From Longimicrobiales bacterium (GTDB lineage: Bacteria; Gemmatimonadota; Gemmatimonadetes; Longimicrobiales; Gaopeijiaceae): a stretch of DNA of 64,000 bases. The position numbers and the translations under genes are program-made. Under the pieces are notes generated by a model. It was not told the origin of the DNA. It worked only from the letters and a program-made list of their open reading frames with translations, and ran no database searches. Of this stretch, positions 54,486 through 62,952 are shown piece by piece (positions within the stretch are counted from its first letter, which is position 1; each line of letters begins with the position of its first letter). The stretch lies in the NCBI GenBank assembly GCA_028284495.1, contig JANQRP010000004.1, positions 1 to 64,000 of the forward strand, written 5' to 3'.

Positions 54486-56129
54486 TCACTCCGGAGGGCC
54501 ACGGAGACGGCAGTCGGGGCACCAGCGCCACCCCGGCTCGAGCCGCCGGCCGCATCGGCAGCTGCGCCCTGTCGCGAGCCCGCACCACGGGCAGCCGGCC
54601 GAGTCGGACGGGCCGTGGCGCCCGCAGTGCGGGCACGACCGTCCCGCGGAGGCGTCGCCACGCGTGACGTGCGCGGTCTCGTGCGGCGTGGTCCGGCCCT
54701 CCGCCACCTGCCGACGTGCGTCCTCGGCCAGCGACCGCATCCCGGCCTCGCGCGCCAGCCGCCGGAGGGTCGGGGTCGAGGCCCCGGCGACGATCGCGTC
54801 GCGGAGCGCGTCGTCCATCACGAGCAGCTGGAAGACCCCGGTCCGTCCGCGCAGCCCGGCGTCGCAACGATCGCATCCGACCCCCCCGCAACGATCGCAG
54901 CGACATCGTGCGAGTCGCTGCGCCAGGACCGCGGCCACGCCTCCGGCCACGAGGTACGCCGGGACGCCCATCTGAACGAGCCGGGTGAGCGCGCCCGGCG
55001 CGTCGTTCGTGTGGAGCGTCGACAGGACGAGGTGGCCGGTCACGGCCGCGGCCATCGCGATGCGCGCGGTCTCGGCATCGCGGATCTCACCCACCATCAC
55101 CGTGTCGGGATCCTGCCGGAGCACCGCCCGCAACGCCGCCGGAAAGGTGAGACCGCCCTTCGGGTCGACCTGGACCTGCGTGACGCCGGGCACGCGATAC
55201 TCGACAGGGTCCTCGAGCGTCACGACGTTCCGCCGCTCGCGGTCCAGCGAGTGGAGAAGCGCGTGGAGCGTCGAGCTCTTGCCGCTTCCCGTCGGTCCGG
55301 TCGCGAGGATCACACCGCTGCCCGCCTCGACCACCTGCGCCAGCCGGGTCGCGTCGGGAGTCGCCAGACCGAGCTCCTCGAGCGCGAGCGGCGGCCGGTC
55401 GGTCTCGAGAACCCGGACCACCGCCTTCTCCGACCCGCCGGTGGGGATCGTCGAGATCCGAAGCGCCAGCTCGCGTCCGGCAGCCCGCATCCGGAGGCTG
55501 CCGTCCTGCGGACGCCTTCGAACTGCGATGTCCATGCCGGCCATCACCTTGAGCCGGGACACGAGCGCGGTCCGGACGGTGGGAGGCAGCGACCATGCCC
55601 GTCGAAGCAGTCCGTCCACGCGGATCCGCACATCCAGCGATCCGGTCCGGGGCTCGACGTGGATGTCGCTGGCCCGCGCCCGGGCCGCCTCGGCGATGAT
55701 CTCGTCCACCAGTCGAACGAGGGGCGCGGCCCTCGCGGCGCGCTCGAGGGTCGCGGAATCCCGCACGTCCGCCAGGTCCTCACGCTCCTCGAGGATCGTC
55801 GCGAGCCTCGAGATCTCGTCCCGCTGCAGGACGGCGAGGCCCTGATCGATCGCGACCTCCGACGCCACGCACACCCGAAGCCGGCGCCCGACGCGGAACC
55901 CGAGGTCGGCGAGTCCGGGATCGAGGGGCGTGGCGGTCGCGATCGTCAGCGTTCGCGCGTCCAGGGCGAGCGGCACCACCCGCCGGGCGCGCGCCAGGTC
56001 TGCCGACAGCAGGTCGATCGCGCGCGCGTCGGGCACCAGCGGCGGGCGCACCCACGGCAGTCGGAGCCGGGTCGCGAGCGCCCGGACATCGCCGTCGGCG
56101 GTCCGTTGGGGGGGCGCGGGTCGGGGCAT
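54486..56129 (-). CDS. GspE/PilB-type secretion ATPase with extra C-terminal zinc ribbons
   Basis: The 547-residue protein contains an N-terminal GspE/PilB-like segment, then the secretion ATPase with A-S-D-I-H-V-E (Asp box), G-P-T-G-S-G-K-S-S (Walker A), T-L-E-D-P-V-E-Y, G-E-I-R-D-A-E-T (Walker B) and H-T-N-D-A. The usual zinc motif is shortened to C-R-C-D-R-C-G-G-V-G-C-D-R-C. Beyond residue 490 there is an extra Cys-rich tail with C-P-H-C, C-P-W-C, C-R-C and C-P-D-C, which I do not know from this family. Such ATPases drive type II secretion or type IV pilus assembly, but no inner-membrane partner or pilin gene is nearby. Confidence 0.88.
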   Translation of the reverse strand: MPRPAPPQRTADGDVRALATRLRLPWVRPPLVPDARAIDLLSADLARARRVVPLALDARTLTIATATPLDPGLADLGFRVGRRLRVCVASEVAIDQGLAVLQRDEISRLATILEEREDLADVRDSATLERAARAAPLVRLVDEIIAEAARARASDIHVEPRTGSLDVRIRVDGLLRRAWSLPPTVRTALVSRLKVMAGMDIAVRRRPQDGSLRMRAAGRELALRISTIPTGGSEKAVVRVLETDRPPLALEELGLATPDATRLAQVVEAGSGVILATGPTGSGKSSTLHALLHSLDRERRNVVTLEDPVEYRVPGVTQVQVDPKGGLTFPAALRAVLRQDPDTVMVGEIRDAETARIAMAAAVTGHLVLSTLHTNDAPGALTRLVQMGVPAYLVAGGVAAVLAQRLARCRCDRCGGVGCDRCDAGLRGRTGVFQLLVMDDALRDAIVAGASTPTLRRLAREAGMRSLAEDARRQVAEGRTTPHETAHVTRGDASAGRSCPHCGRHGPSDSAGCPWCGLATGRSCRCGRRLEPGWRWCPDCRLRGPPE

Positions 56130-56180
56130 GCATCCACCATCGCCCGGGCCGCCGGGCGGTCGGATGGCGAGAGGGGCCGG

Positions 56181-57149
56181 TCAGTCCAGGAGCGTGAGCA
56201 CGGTCTCGGGAACGCTCACCAGCGACGCGAGCCGGTCGGCGGCCGACTCCACCATCGGGTCGCCGGCAGCCTCGACGCCCACGATCATCCCCAGCGCCGG
56301 GTTCCGCGTGTGCCCGGCTCGCACGTCCTCGAGGTTGCCGTGGTCCGACACCAGGACGAGGCGGTGGCCGGCGGGGAGCGTATCCAGTACCCCTCCGAGG
56401 CAGGCGTCCACCCGCTCGAGGGCTTCGACGCCCGCCGCCAGATCGCCGCGGTGCCCGACGGTGTCGGTCGCGTAGTGGGCGTACATGGTAAGACCGGACC
56501 GGGCCGCGATCCGCCCGAGGGTCCGTCCGGCCTCGTCGGGCGCGGGCCTCGGAAGGTCGACCGGGCCGAGGTGCCGGACCCAGCCGTCGTTCACGATCTC
56601 GCTCGACACGGCGTCTCCCCTCGCGAGGTGCTCGGCGTGACGCGTCAGCACCCCGGCGCCGAGCGCGGCCAGCGGCGGCCCCGCCACCCTGCGCCGGGGC
56701 CGCGGGCCGGGCCATCCGGGTGGGTAGGCGTTCGCGAAGGCGACCGAGTGGCCCCGTTCGGTCGCGCGCACGAGAACGTTCCGGTCACGGACGTCGTCGC
56801 GCAGCGCGGTGGGAATCCAGGGGCCGAAGTGCCGCCCGAACACCCGGGCGGCGTTGATGCCGGTCAGGAGCGCGGCCTGTCCGGTTCCGCTCTGCGGTGT
56901 CCCTTCGACGCCGAGCGTGGCATCGACCGGGAACACCGTCGCCGTCCGCCCCGACGCCCGGGAGGTCGAGCGCGGTCGATCGAGCGAGGGAGGACGGCCG
57001 ACGAGGCGCTCGAGGGTCGGGAGCCGCGCGGCGAAGAAGGGGTTGTGGCGCGGGTCGGGCTCGCCGATTCCCACCCCGTCCAGAAAGACGAGGAGGACGC
57101 CCGGTGAATCGCCGGTCGGGCGGTCCGAGGGTCCGGCGCCTCGTGTCAG
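56181..57149 (-). CDS. iPGM/alkaline-phosphatase-like metalloenzyme
   Basis: The product has all recognisable ligand blocks of the metalloenzyme superfamily: V-F-L-D-G-V-G-I-G near the start, Q-S-G-T-G-Q-A-A-L-L-T-G (nucleophile Ser), H-Y-A-T-D-T-V-G-H (Asp/His), L-V-S-D-H-G-N-L-E-D (Asp/His) and G-H-T-R-N-P (His). It resembles phosphoglycerate-mutase-like members but is only about 322 residues. The first normal start, GTG 57074, would cut off the essential Asp in F-L-D-G. The only in-frame start-like codon upstream is CTG 57149, overlapping the previous stop as CTGA, so I place the start there tentatively. The GspE-like gene follows after 51 bases. Confidence 0.72.
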   Translation of the reverse strand: MTRGAGPSDRPTGDSPGVLLVFLDGVGIGEPDPRHNPFFAARLPTLERLVGRPPSLDRPRSTSRASGRTATVFPVDATLGVEGTPQSGTGQAALLTGINAARVFGRHFGPWIPTALRDDVRDRNVLVRATERGHSVAFANAYPPGWPGPRPRRRVAGPPLAALGAGVLTRHAEHLARGDAVSSEIVNDGWVRHLGPVDLPRPAPDEAGRTLGRIAARSGLTMYAHYATDTVGHRGDLAAGVEALERVDACLGGVLDTLPAGHRLVLVSDHGNLEDVRAGHTRNPALGMIVGVEAAGDPMVESAADRLASLVSVPETVLTLLD

Positions 57150-57706
57150 ATCGCGTCGCCGATCGGTCGGAGGTCGATGGTCACCTGCACCTCCACGTGC
57201 CCCATGTCCGCGCGGTCGCGCAGTGCGTCCCGAAGCCGCGGCTCGACCTTCTGGTACGCAGCGAGCACGCCGGTCCGGAGCTCCTTGCGCAGGATCTTCA
57301 TGGCGTTCACGTCGGGCCGGGACGTCTTGGTCTCCTTCTTCGCCTCGACGAGGTGCTCGGGGTAGACGTTGAAGGGCGCCATGCCGAAGTCCTCGGGGCG
57401 ATCGTGGTCCAGATAGCGGACCGCGATGCTGACGTCACCGCGAGCCTTGTGGTCGCTGAGGTCACCGATCGCCTGGAAGCGCTGCGCGAGCGGCCCGAGG
57501 GTCTGGCTCTGGGCCGCCCCGACGTACGCGCGCTCGACGGCGCCGAACAGGCGCTTGATCCGCTCCGGGTTCGTCGCGTCCACGGGAGGTACGTCCGTGT
57601 CGAGCTCCCGCCCGATGGCCTGACGCTCGGCGCGGGTGTCCTCCATCCGGCTGCGACGCCGATCGATGTTCTCGAGGATGCGGTCGGGATTGGTTCTGAG
57701 CGACAT
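57146..57706 (-). CDS. Conserved-looking hypothetical protein, unknown
   Basis: I do not recognise the family. The 186-residue protein is cytosolic, strongly charged and mostly helical by composition, with N-P-D-R-I-L-E-N-I-D-R-R near the start and A-M-K-I-L-R-K-E-L-R-T-G toward the end. No signal peptide or transmembrane segment is visible. ATG 57706 has GAGG a few bases upstream. It is the first gene of the minus-strand unit that includes the iPGM-like enzyme and the GspE-like ATPase, and its stop overlaps the likely CTG start of the former. Codon use is like its neighbours, so it looks like a real gene. Confidence 0.7.
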   Translation of the reverse strand: MSLRTNPDRILENIDRRRSRMEDTRAERQAIGRELDTDVPPVDATNPERIKRLFGAVERAYVGAAQSQTLGPLAQRFQAIGDLSDHKARGDVSIAVRYLDHDRPEDFGMAPFNVYPEHLVEAKKETKTSRPDVNAMKILRKELRTGVLAAYQKVEPRLRDALRDRADMGHVEVQVTIDLRPIGDAI

Positions 57707-57876
57707 GGGGCCTCGTGCGGTTCTCGGTTGCGGACTCCCGATGATAACCCGGCGTCGGGAGCGCCTCCAAGGCTTCGACCCTCAACCGTCCGCCAGGTGC
57801 CGGTGTCATTCCGCTGAGGGTCGTGAGCCCCACATCGCGGGGCGCGAAGTCGGCCATGCGATGTATCTTGGCGTTG

Positions 57877-57886
57877 TATCTTGAAC
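57877..57886 (+). promoter_or_regulatory. TATCTTGAAC motif, candidate -10 of the DUF5916 gene
   Basis: TATCTTGAAC lies 37 bases before GTG 57923 and is identical to the site at 40303-40312. A second G-T-A-T-C-T-T-G copy sits 13 bases upstream (57863-57870). No clear -35 was found. Confidence 0.35.
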
Positions 57887-57922
57887 ATCTGTTCCGCATA
57901 CCCACGCCCGCGTCCGCCGCCC

Positions 57923-60703
57923 GTGAACGCACGCCCCACCCCGCTCCTCCTGATCGTCGCCGCGCTGCTCGCGCCGGCGTGGGGCGGCGACGTACGTGCG
58001 CAGGACGCGCCGCCGGGGAACGCCGCCGACGTGGCTGCGATCCGGACGGCCGCCACCGTCTACCGGGGTTCCGGAGATGTCTCCGCTCCTGCGCGGTTCG
58101 TGGCGGGTCGGGTCGACGAGGGCCGCATCGAGATCGACGGGCGCCTCGACGATACGGCCTGGTCGGAGTCCGGCGTCGCGACGGGGTTCGTGCAGCGCGA
58201 ACCGGTCGAGGGGGACCCCGCGACCTTCGACACCGAGGTGCGCATCCTCTTCAGCGACGACGCGATGTACGTCGCCGCCCGAATGTGGGACGACGAGCCG
58301 TCGACCATTGCACGACAGCTGGTCCGCCGTGACTCGCGCGGGAACTTCGACTGGTTCGGGGTCCAGATCGATCCGAACCTCGATCGCCGGTCCGGATACG
58401 GGTTCGAGGTGAGCGCCGCCGGGCAGCAGCGCGACATGTACTACTTCAACGACGAGCGCGAGGACGACGCCTGGAACTCCGTCTGGGAGTCCGACGTGTC
58501 GATCGACGACCGGGGGTGGATCGTCGAGATGCGAATCCCGCTCTCGCAGATCCGGTACGAGGCGGGTGCGACCACATGGGGTGTGAACCTGGTACGCCGC
58601 CGGGTCGCGAACGCCGAGACATCCTACTTCACGCTGCGATCGCAGCGGGTGCGCGGTCGGGTGAGTCAGTTCGGTCAGCTCGACGGCGTGCGGATCCCGT
58701 CGTCGGTCCGGCGCATCGAGGCCCGTCCGTACGCCCTCTCGAGCCTCGCCAGCGGCCCCGCCGAGCCCGGAGATCCGTTCTTCGACGGGAGCGCCGCCGC
58801 GATGCAGGTCGGGGGGGATCTGAGGTTCGGTCTTGGGAGCGCCTTCACGATCGACGCCACGATCAACCCCGACTTCGGGCAGGTGGATGCCGACCCGGCC
58901 GTCATCAACCTGGGCGCCTTCGAGGTGTTCCTGGACGAGCGTCGCCCCTACTTCGTCGAGGACTCCAACCTTCTGGACTTCGGGCTCGCCGGCTTCCGCG
59001 ACAAGCTGTTCTACTCGCGGCGCATCGGGCGCGGCCCCCAGGGGAGTGCTCCCTTCGACGCGGACTTCGTCGATGAGCCCATCAACGCCACGATCCTCGG
59101 ATCGGCCAAGCTCACGGGGCGGACCGAGGGTGGCCTCTCGGTCGGGGGGCTCGTCGCTCTCACGGACGAGGAGTCGGCCGACGTCTTCTTCGAGGACGAG
59201 GGCCTGAGGGACGAGGCGATCGTGGAGCCTCGAACGCTCTACGGGGTCGCGCGCATCGAGCAGGACCTCCGCGACGGCGATACCCAGATCGGGGGCATCG
59301 TCACGACGACCCGCCGCTCGAACCCGGGCGATGGCGGCCTCGACTTCCTGGCAGCCGAAGCCTACACCGGGGGTGTCGACTTCCAGCACCGGTGGTCCAA
59401 CCGGACGTGGTCGCTGAGCGCGTGGGCCGCCGGATCGATGGTGCGCGGGGCGGAGGCGTCGATGCTGCGCCTCCAGCGCGCGGCCAACCACCGCTTTCAA
59501 CGCCCGGACGCGCTCCGCGAATCGATCGATTCGACGGCGACCTCTCTCGCGGGGGTCAGTTGGCGGGTGAGCTTCGGAAAGGAGCGGGGCGACCACTGGA
59601 CCTGGTCGCTTTGGACCGGCGGCGTGACGCCCGGCTTCGAGGTGAACGACATCGGGTTCTCGACCGCGACGGAGCAGATCGACTTCGGCGCGCGCGTCAA
59701 CTACGCGCAGATCACGCCGCAGGGGCCCTTCCGCAGCTACAACGTCAGCATGTTCACCTTCCACGACCTGAGCCAGGAGATCCTCGAACCCGAGATCGGG
59801 TTCCGGGATGCTCTCAAGAGCTCGACGGTCCGGTTCGACTGGCGGGGTGAGTTCAACAACTTCTGGGGGTTCCGGGGCGACTTCAACTACTCGCCGCGGA
59901 CCGCGGACTACGGCGGGACGCGAGGCGGACCGGTCATGCTCGACCCGGGCGGGATCCGGTACAACACCCGCTGGAACACCGACCGACGAAACCCGGTCGT
60001 GTTCGACTTCAACATCGGCGGCAGTTCGGGGGCGGACGACTCGGGCTCGAGCATCTCGATCGGCGGCGGGATCGAGTTCCGCCCCACACCCACGGTCGAG
60101 GTCCGAGTCAGCCCCGAGTGGTCGCGGTCGAACACGGTGAGCCAGTACGTGACCTCGACGTCCACGCTCGCCTACGAGCCGACGTTCGGACGCCGGTACC
60201 TCTTCGCCGACCTCGACCGCGAGAGCGTGTCGATGGAGACGCGGGTCAACGTGAGCCTCACCCCGACGCTCACGTTCCAGCTGTACGCACAGCCGCTCAT
60301 CTCCAGCGGTGACTACGTCACCTACCGACAGCTCGCGGACACGCGCACCTTCGAGTTCCGTGACTTCCAACCCGGGACGCCGGGGGAGGCCGACGGCGAG
60401 GTGACCTGCGCCGGCGGCGACATCTGCTTCGTCGATGGCCGTCAGTACATCGACTTCGACGGCGACGGCGGCACCGACTACAGCCTCTCGGACCGGGACT
60501 TCAACGTCCGATCGCTCGTCGGCAACGCCGTTCTCCGCTGGGAGTACCGTCCGGGCTCCACACTCTTCCTGGTCTGGCAGAGGCAGCAGCGCGGAAGCGC
60601 AGCGATCGGCGACTTCGATTTCGGACGGGACTTCGACGCGCTGTGGGGACTCGAGTCGGAGAACACGTTCATCGTGAAGTTCGACTACTGGCTTCCGCTC
60701 TGA
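57923..60703 (+). CDS. DUF5916 outer-membrane protein with CBM9-like N-terminus
   Basis: The 926-residue protein has a signal peptide (about 5-28, ending V-R-A-Q). A CBM9-like domain follows (about 50-230) with D-G-R-L-D-D-T-A-W, V-R-I-L-F-S-D-D-A-M-Y-V-A-A-R and M-R-I-P-L-S-Q-I-R-Y. The bulk (about 250-926) is a DUF5916-type barrel with Asp/Asn- and Phe-rich strands, including I-N-P-D-F-G-Q-V and F-F-V-E-type as R-R-P-Y-F-V-E-D, and ends W-L-P-L. Such proteins are abundant in Bacteroidota and Gemmatimonadota and are thought to bind or move glycans or peptides. GTG 57923 is preferred to TTG 57881. A class V aminotransferase gene follows after 13 bases. Confidence 0.85.
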   Translation: MNARPTPLLLIVAALLAPAWGGDVRAQDAPPGNAADVAAIRTAATVYRGSGDVSAPARFVAGRVDEGRIEIDGRLDDTAWSESGVATGFVQREPVEGDPATFDTEVRILFSDDAMYVAARMWDDEPSTIARQLVRRDSRGNFDWFGVQIDPNLDRRSGYGFEVSAAGQQRDMYYFNDEREDDAWNSVWESDVSIDDRGWIVEMRIPLSQIRYEAGATTWGVNLVRRRVANAETSYFTLRSQRVRGRVSQFGQLDGVRIPSSVRRIEARPYALSSLASGPAEPGDPFFDGSAAAMQVGGDLRFGLGSAFTIDATINPDFGQVDADPAVINLGAFEVFLDERRPYFVEDSNLLDFGLAGFRDKLFYSRRIGRGPQGSAPFDADFVDEPINATILGSAKLTGRTEGGLSVGGLVALTDEESADVFFEDEGLRDEAIVEPRTLYGVARIEQDLRDGDTQIGGIVTTTRRSNPGDGGLDFLAAEAYTGGVDFQHRWSNRTWSLSAWAAGSMVRGAEASMLRLQRAANHRFQRPDALRESIDSTATSLAGVSWRVSFGKERGDHWTWSLWTGGVTPGFEVNDIGFSTATEQIDFGARVNYAQITPQGPFRSYNVSMFTFHDLSQEILEPEIGFRDALKSSTVRFDWRGEFNNFWGFRGDFNYSPRTADYGGTRGGPVMLDPGGIRYNTRWNTDRRNPVVFDFNIGGSSGADDSGSSISIGGGIEFRPTPTVEVRVSPEWSRSNTVSQYVTSTSTLAYEPTFGRRYLFADLDRESVSMETRVNVSLTPTLTFQLYAQPLISSGDYVTYRQLADTRTFEFRDFQPGTPGEADGEVTCAGGDICFVDGRQYIDFDGDGGTDYSLSDRDFNVRSLVGNAVLRWEYRPGSTLFLVWQRQQRGSAAIGDFDFGRDFDALWGLESENTFIVKFDYWLPL

Positions 60704-60716
60704 CCTCCGAGACCGC

Positions 60717-61886
60717 ATGACCGTCGGCGGCCCGCGCGAGTGCCGGCGCGACGACTTCAGCATCCCGCCGGACATCCACTACCTCAACTGCGCGTACATG
60801 GGCCCGCTGCCGCGCACCGCGGAACGGGCCGGCGCCGAGGCGATCCGCGAGAAGTCCACTCCGTGGACGGTCGGACCGGACGACTTCTTCGAGACCAGCG
60901 ATCGGGTCCGGGGTCACTTCGCCGGGCTGATCGGGGGGCGTCCGGAGGACGTCGCGTTGCACCCGTCGGTCAGTTACGCGGTCGCGACCGCCGCACGGAA
61001 CCTCCCTGCGCCGTCGGGCAGCGCGATCGTGCTTCTCGGCGAGCAGTTTCCCGGCAACGTGTACTCGTGGCATCGGCTCGCCCGCGAGAACGATGCGCGC
61101 GTGGTGACCGTGGCGCGGCCCGACTCGGTGACGGCCGGTGCGGCATGGAACGAGCGCGTCCTCGCCGCCATCGACTCCGACACGTCCATCGTAGCGCTCC
61201 CACAGATCCACTGGACCGACGGCACGATCTTCGACCTCGTGGCGATCGGCGCCCGGGCTCGAGCGTTGGGAGCAGCCCTGGTCGTGGATGGGACGCAGTC
61301 GATCGGCGCGATGCCCTTCTCGATCGAGGAGGTGCGGCCCGACCTCGTGGTCGCGGCCGGCTACAAGTGGCTCCTCGGCCCCTACTCCACCGCGCTCACC
61401 TGGATGGGCGAACGCTTCTCCGACGGTGTCCCCCTGGAGGAGGGGTGGATCGCGCGTGAAGGGAGCCACGACTTCCAGGGGCTGGTGGACTACACCGACG
61501 CATACGGACCCGGCCGCGTGCGCTACGACGTCGGCGAGCGGTCGAACTTCGCGCTGCTCCCGGTGCTGGAGGCGTCGCTCGCGTACGTCGCCGGTCTCGG
61601 GCCCGCCTCCATCCGCAACTGGTGCGACCGCATCACGCAGCCGCTGCTCGCCCGCGCCCGCTCTCTCGGCTTCGGGGTGGAGGCCGACGCATGGCGGGCA
61701 CGCCATCTGTTCGGCCTTCGAATGCCGGAGGGCGTGGACCTCGGGCGGCTTCGGGAACTGCTGACCGCGCGTCGGATCCACGTCTCGCTGCGCGGGACGG
61801 CGCTCAGGGTGAGCCCGAACGTCTACAACGACGAGGGCGACGTGGCGGCGCTCGCCGAGGCGCTGGCGGACTCCGTCGCCGGCTGA
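60717..61886 (+). CDS. Class V aminotransferase-fold PLP enzyme
   Basis: The 389-residue protein shows the fold-type I, class V pattern: Y-L-N-C-A-Y-M-G-P (about 22-30), the PLP-interacting L-V-V-D-G-T-Q-S-I-G (Asp near 191) and the Schiff-base Lys217 in A-A-G-Y-K-W-L-L-G-P. Class V includes cysteine desulfurases, kynureninase and serine-type aminotransferases. The active-site Cys loop of desulfurases was not seen, so transamination or a lyase reaction on an amino acid is more likely. The start is ATG 60717. It may be co-transcribed with the DUF5916 gene, but no functional link is obvious. Confidence 0.82.
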   Translation: MTVGGPRECRRDDFSIPPDIHYLNCAYMGPLPRTAERAGAEAIREKSTPWTVGPDDFFETSDRVRGHFAGLIGGRPEDVALHPSVSYAVATAARNLPAPSGSAIVLLGEQFPGNVYSWHRLARENDARVVTVARPDSVTAGAAWNERVLAAIDSDTSIVALPQIHWTDGTIFDLVAIGARARALGAALVVDGTQSIGAMPFSIEEVRPDLVVAAGYKWLLGPYSTALTWMGERFSDGVPLEEGWIAREGSHDFQGLVDYTDAYGPGRVRYDVGERSNFALLPVLEASLAYVAGLGPASIRNWCDRITQPLLARARSLGFGVEADAWRARHLFGLRMPEGVDLGRLRELLTARRIHVSLRGTALRVSPNVYNDEGDVAALAEALADSVAG

Positions 61887-61946
61887 GTCGTCCGGGGCGG
61901 GTCCCGCGGCGTCCGGCGGCCGTGGGCGCCGGACGACGGGGAGAGG

Positions 61947-62516
61947 TCACATCCCGAAGAACACCTGCGGTGTGGTCCCCACCTCCACGCCGTGCGCCGC
62001 GAACCACCCGCGATTCACCTCGAGCGCGTACTGGGCCGGCCCCGAACTCTCGACGAGCTCCTCGCTCTCCGGCTCCATCGGCTGGATGTCGATGATCCGG
62101 AAGGCGGCGTCCATGTAGGCGATGTCGAGCGGGATGTACGTGTTGCGCATCCAGAAGGCGCGCTCCGCCATGTCCTGGAACACGAACAGCATCCCCGCGT
62201 CGTCGCCCAGCTCCTCGCGGTCCATCAGGCCCTGCGCGCGCTGAGCCGCGGTACTCGCGACCTCGGCCACGATCGTGTCGGCCGCGGTCGCGTTTCCGAA
62301 CACGACCCATGCGGTACCGCGGGCGGGGCGAGGCGTCGCGCCGGGCTCGGCGGACTGGGGGCTCCTCGCGGGCAGGGGAGTGCCTCCGCTCGCCACGGCC
62401 GTCGTGCGCTCCCCGGACGACGGATCGGGCGATCCTCCGCCGCAGGCCACGAGGCTCACCGCCACCAGAATCGGAACGGCCCTCCGAACCCCCGGTGAGA
62501 ATGCTTCAAGCATCAT
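61947..62516 (-). CDS. DUF192 lipoprotein
   Basis: The 189-residue protein has the lipobox L22-V-A-C25 after a hydrophobic stretch, so it is a lipoprotein. A Ser/Pro-rich linker precedes the DUF192 domain (about 75-189) with R-A-Q-G-L-M-D-R-E, G-M-L-F-V-F, F-W-M-R-N-T-Y-I-P-L-D-I-A-Y and A-L-E-V-N-R-G-W-F-A-A-H-G-V. The domain is widespread in secreted bacterial proteins with no agreed function. ATG 62516 (a second ATG follows) is chosen because the lipoprotein leader begins there and AAGGAA lies upstream. It is convergent with the aminotransferase and divergent from the Trm112-like gene. Confidence 0.9.
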   Translation of the reverse strand: MMLEAFSPGVRRAVPILVAVSLVACGGGSPDPSSGERTTAVASGGTPLPARSPQSAEPGATPRPARGTAWVVFGNATAADTIVAEVASTAAQRAQGLMDREELGDDAGMLFVFQDMAERAFWMRNTYIPLDIAYMDAAFRIIDIQPMEPESEELVESSGPAQYALEVNRGWFAAHGVEVGTTPQVFFGM

Positions 62517-62647
62517 GGAAATTCCTTGTCGTGGCGGCACTTCCCAGGGTCGCACCGAGGCGCCCTTTCCTGTAGCTTTAGCCCTCGGTCCGACCGTCCG
62601 TGGACGTCCGGACCGTGAAGGTACCACAGCCGGACCGCGTTCGTTCG

Positions 62648-62890
62648 ATGCTCGATTCAGAACTCCTGGAGATCCTCGTCTGCCCCGAGACGAAGCAGCC
62701 GCTTCGCCTCGTCGAGCGGAGTGAGGTGGATCGACTCCTGGGGGCACTCGACGGCGAGCCGCGAACCGTGTCCGGCGGGGAGGTCGCGCCGATGGAGGGG
62801 GCGCTCGTCCGCGAGGACGACACCCGCCTGTACCCCGTCCGCGACGGCATCCCGATCATGCTGATCGACGAAGCGGTCGAGCTCTCCTGA
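62648..62890 (+). CDS. Trm112-family protein
   Basis: The 80-residue protein reads L-L-E-I-L-V-C-P-E-T-K-Q-P-L (about 5-18) and ends with L-Y-P-V-R-D-G-I-P-I-M-L, the two halves of the Trm112/YcaR zinc-ribbon-like fold. Only one Cys of the usual pairs is present, so metal binding is doubtful, as in many bacterial members. Eukaryotic Trm112 activates methyltransferases; bacterial roles are unclear. ATG 62648 is preferred to GTG 62600, which would add an unlike N-terminus. coxB starts 62 bases after its stop. Confidence 0.85.
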   Translation: MLDSELLEILVCPETKQPLRLVERSEVDRLLGALDGEPRTVSGGEVAPMEGALVREDDTRLYPVRDGIPIMLIDEAVELS

Positions 62891-62952
62891 CTCGAGAGCC
62901 CACGCCGCGACGAGACGACCCGCGACCCTACTTCGAGGAATCACAAGGGATC

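Noticed and set aside
54615..57107. An 830-codon plus-strand frame
   Set aside because: It runs antisense across the GspE-like ATPase and the metalloenzyme, both with intact motifs in order. It carries no motif of its own.
57806..60775. A 989-codon open frame on the minus strand
   Set aside because: It is antisense to the DUF5916 gene, which has a signal peptide and family motifs. The antisense product has no recognisable domain and is rich in Arg, Val, Glu and His, as expected from the third-position GC of the real gene.
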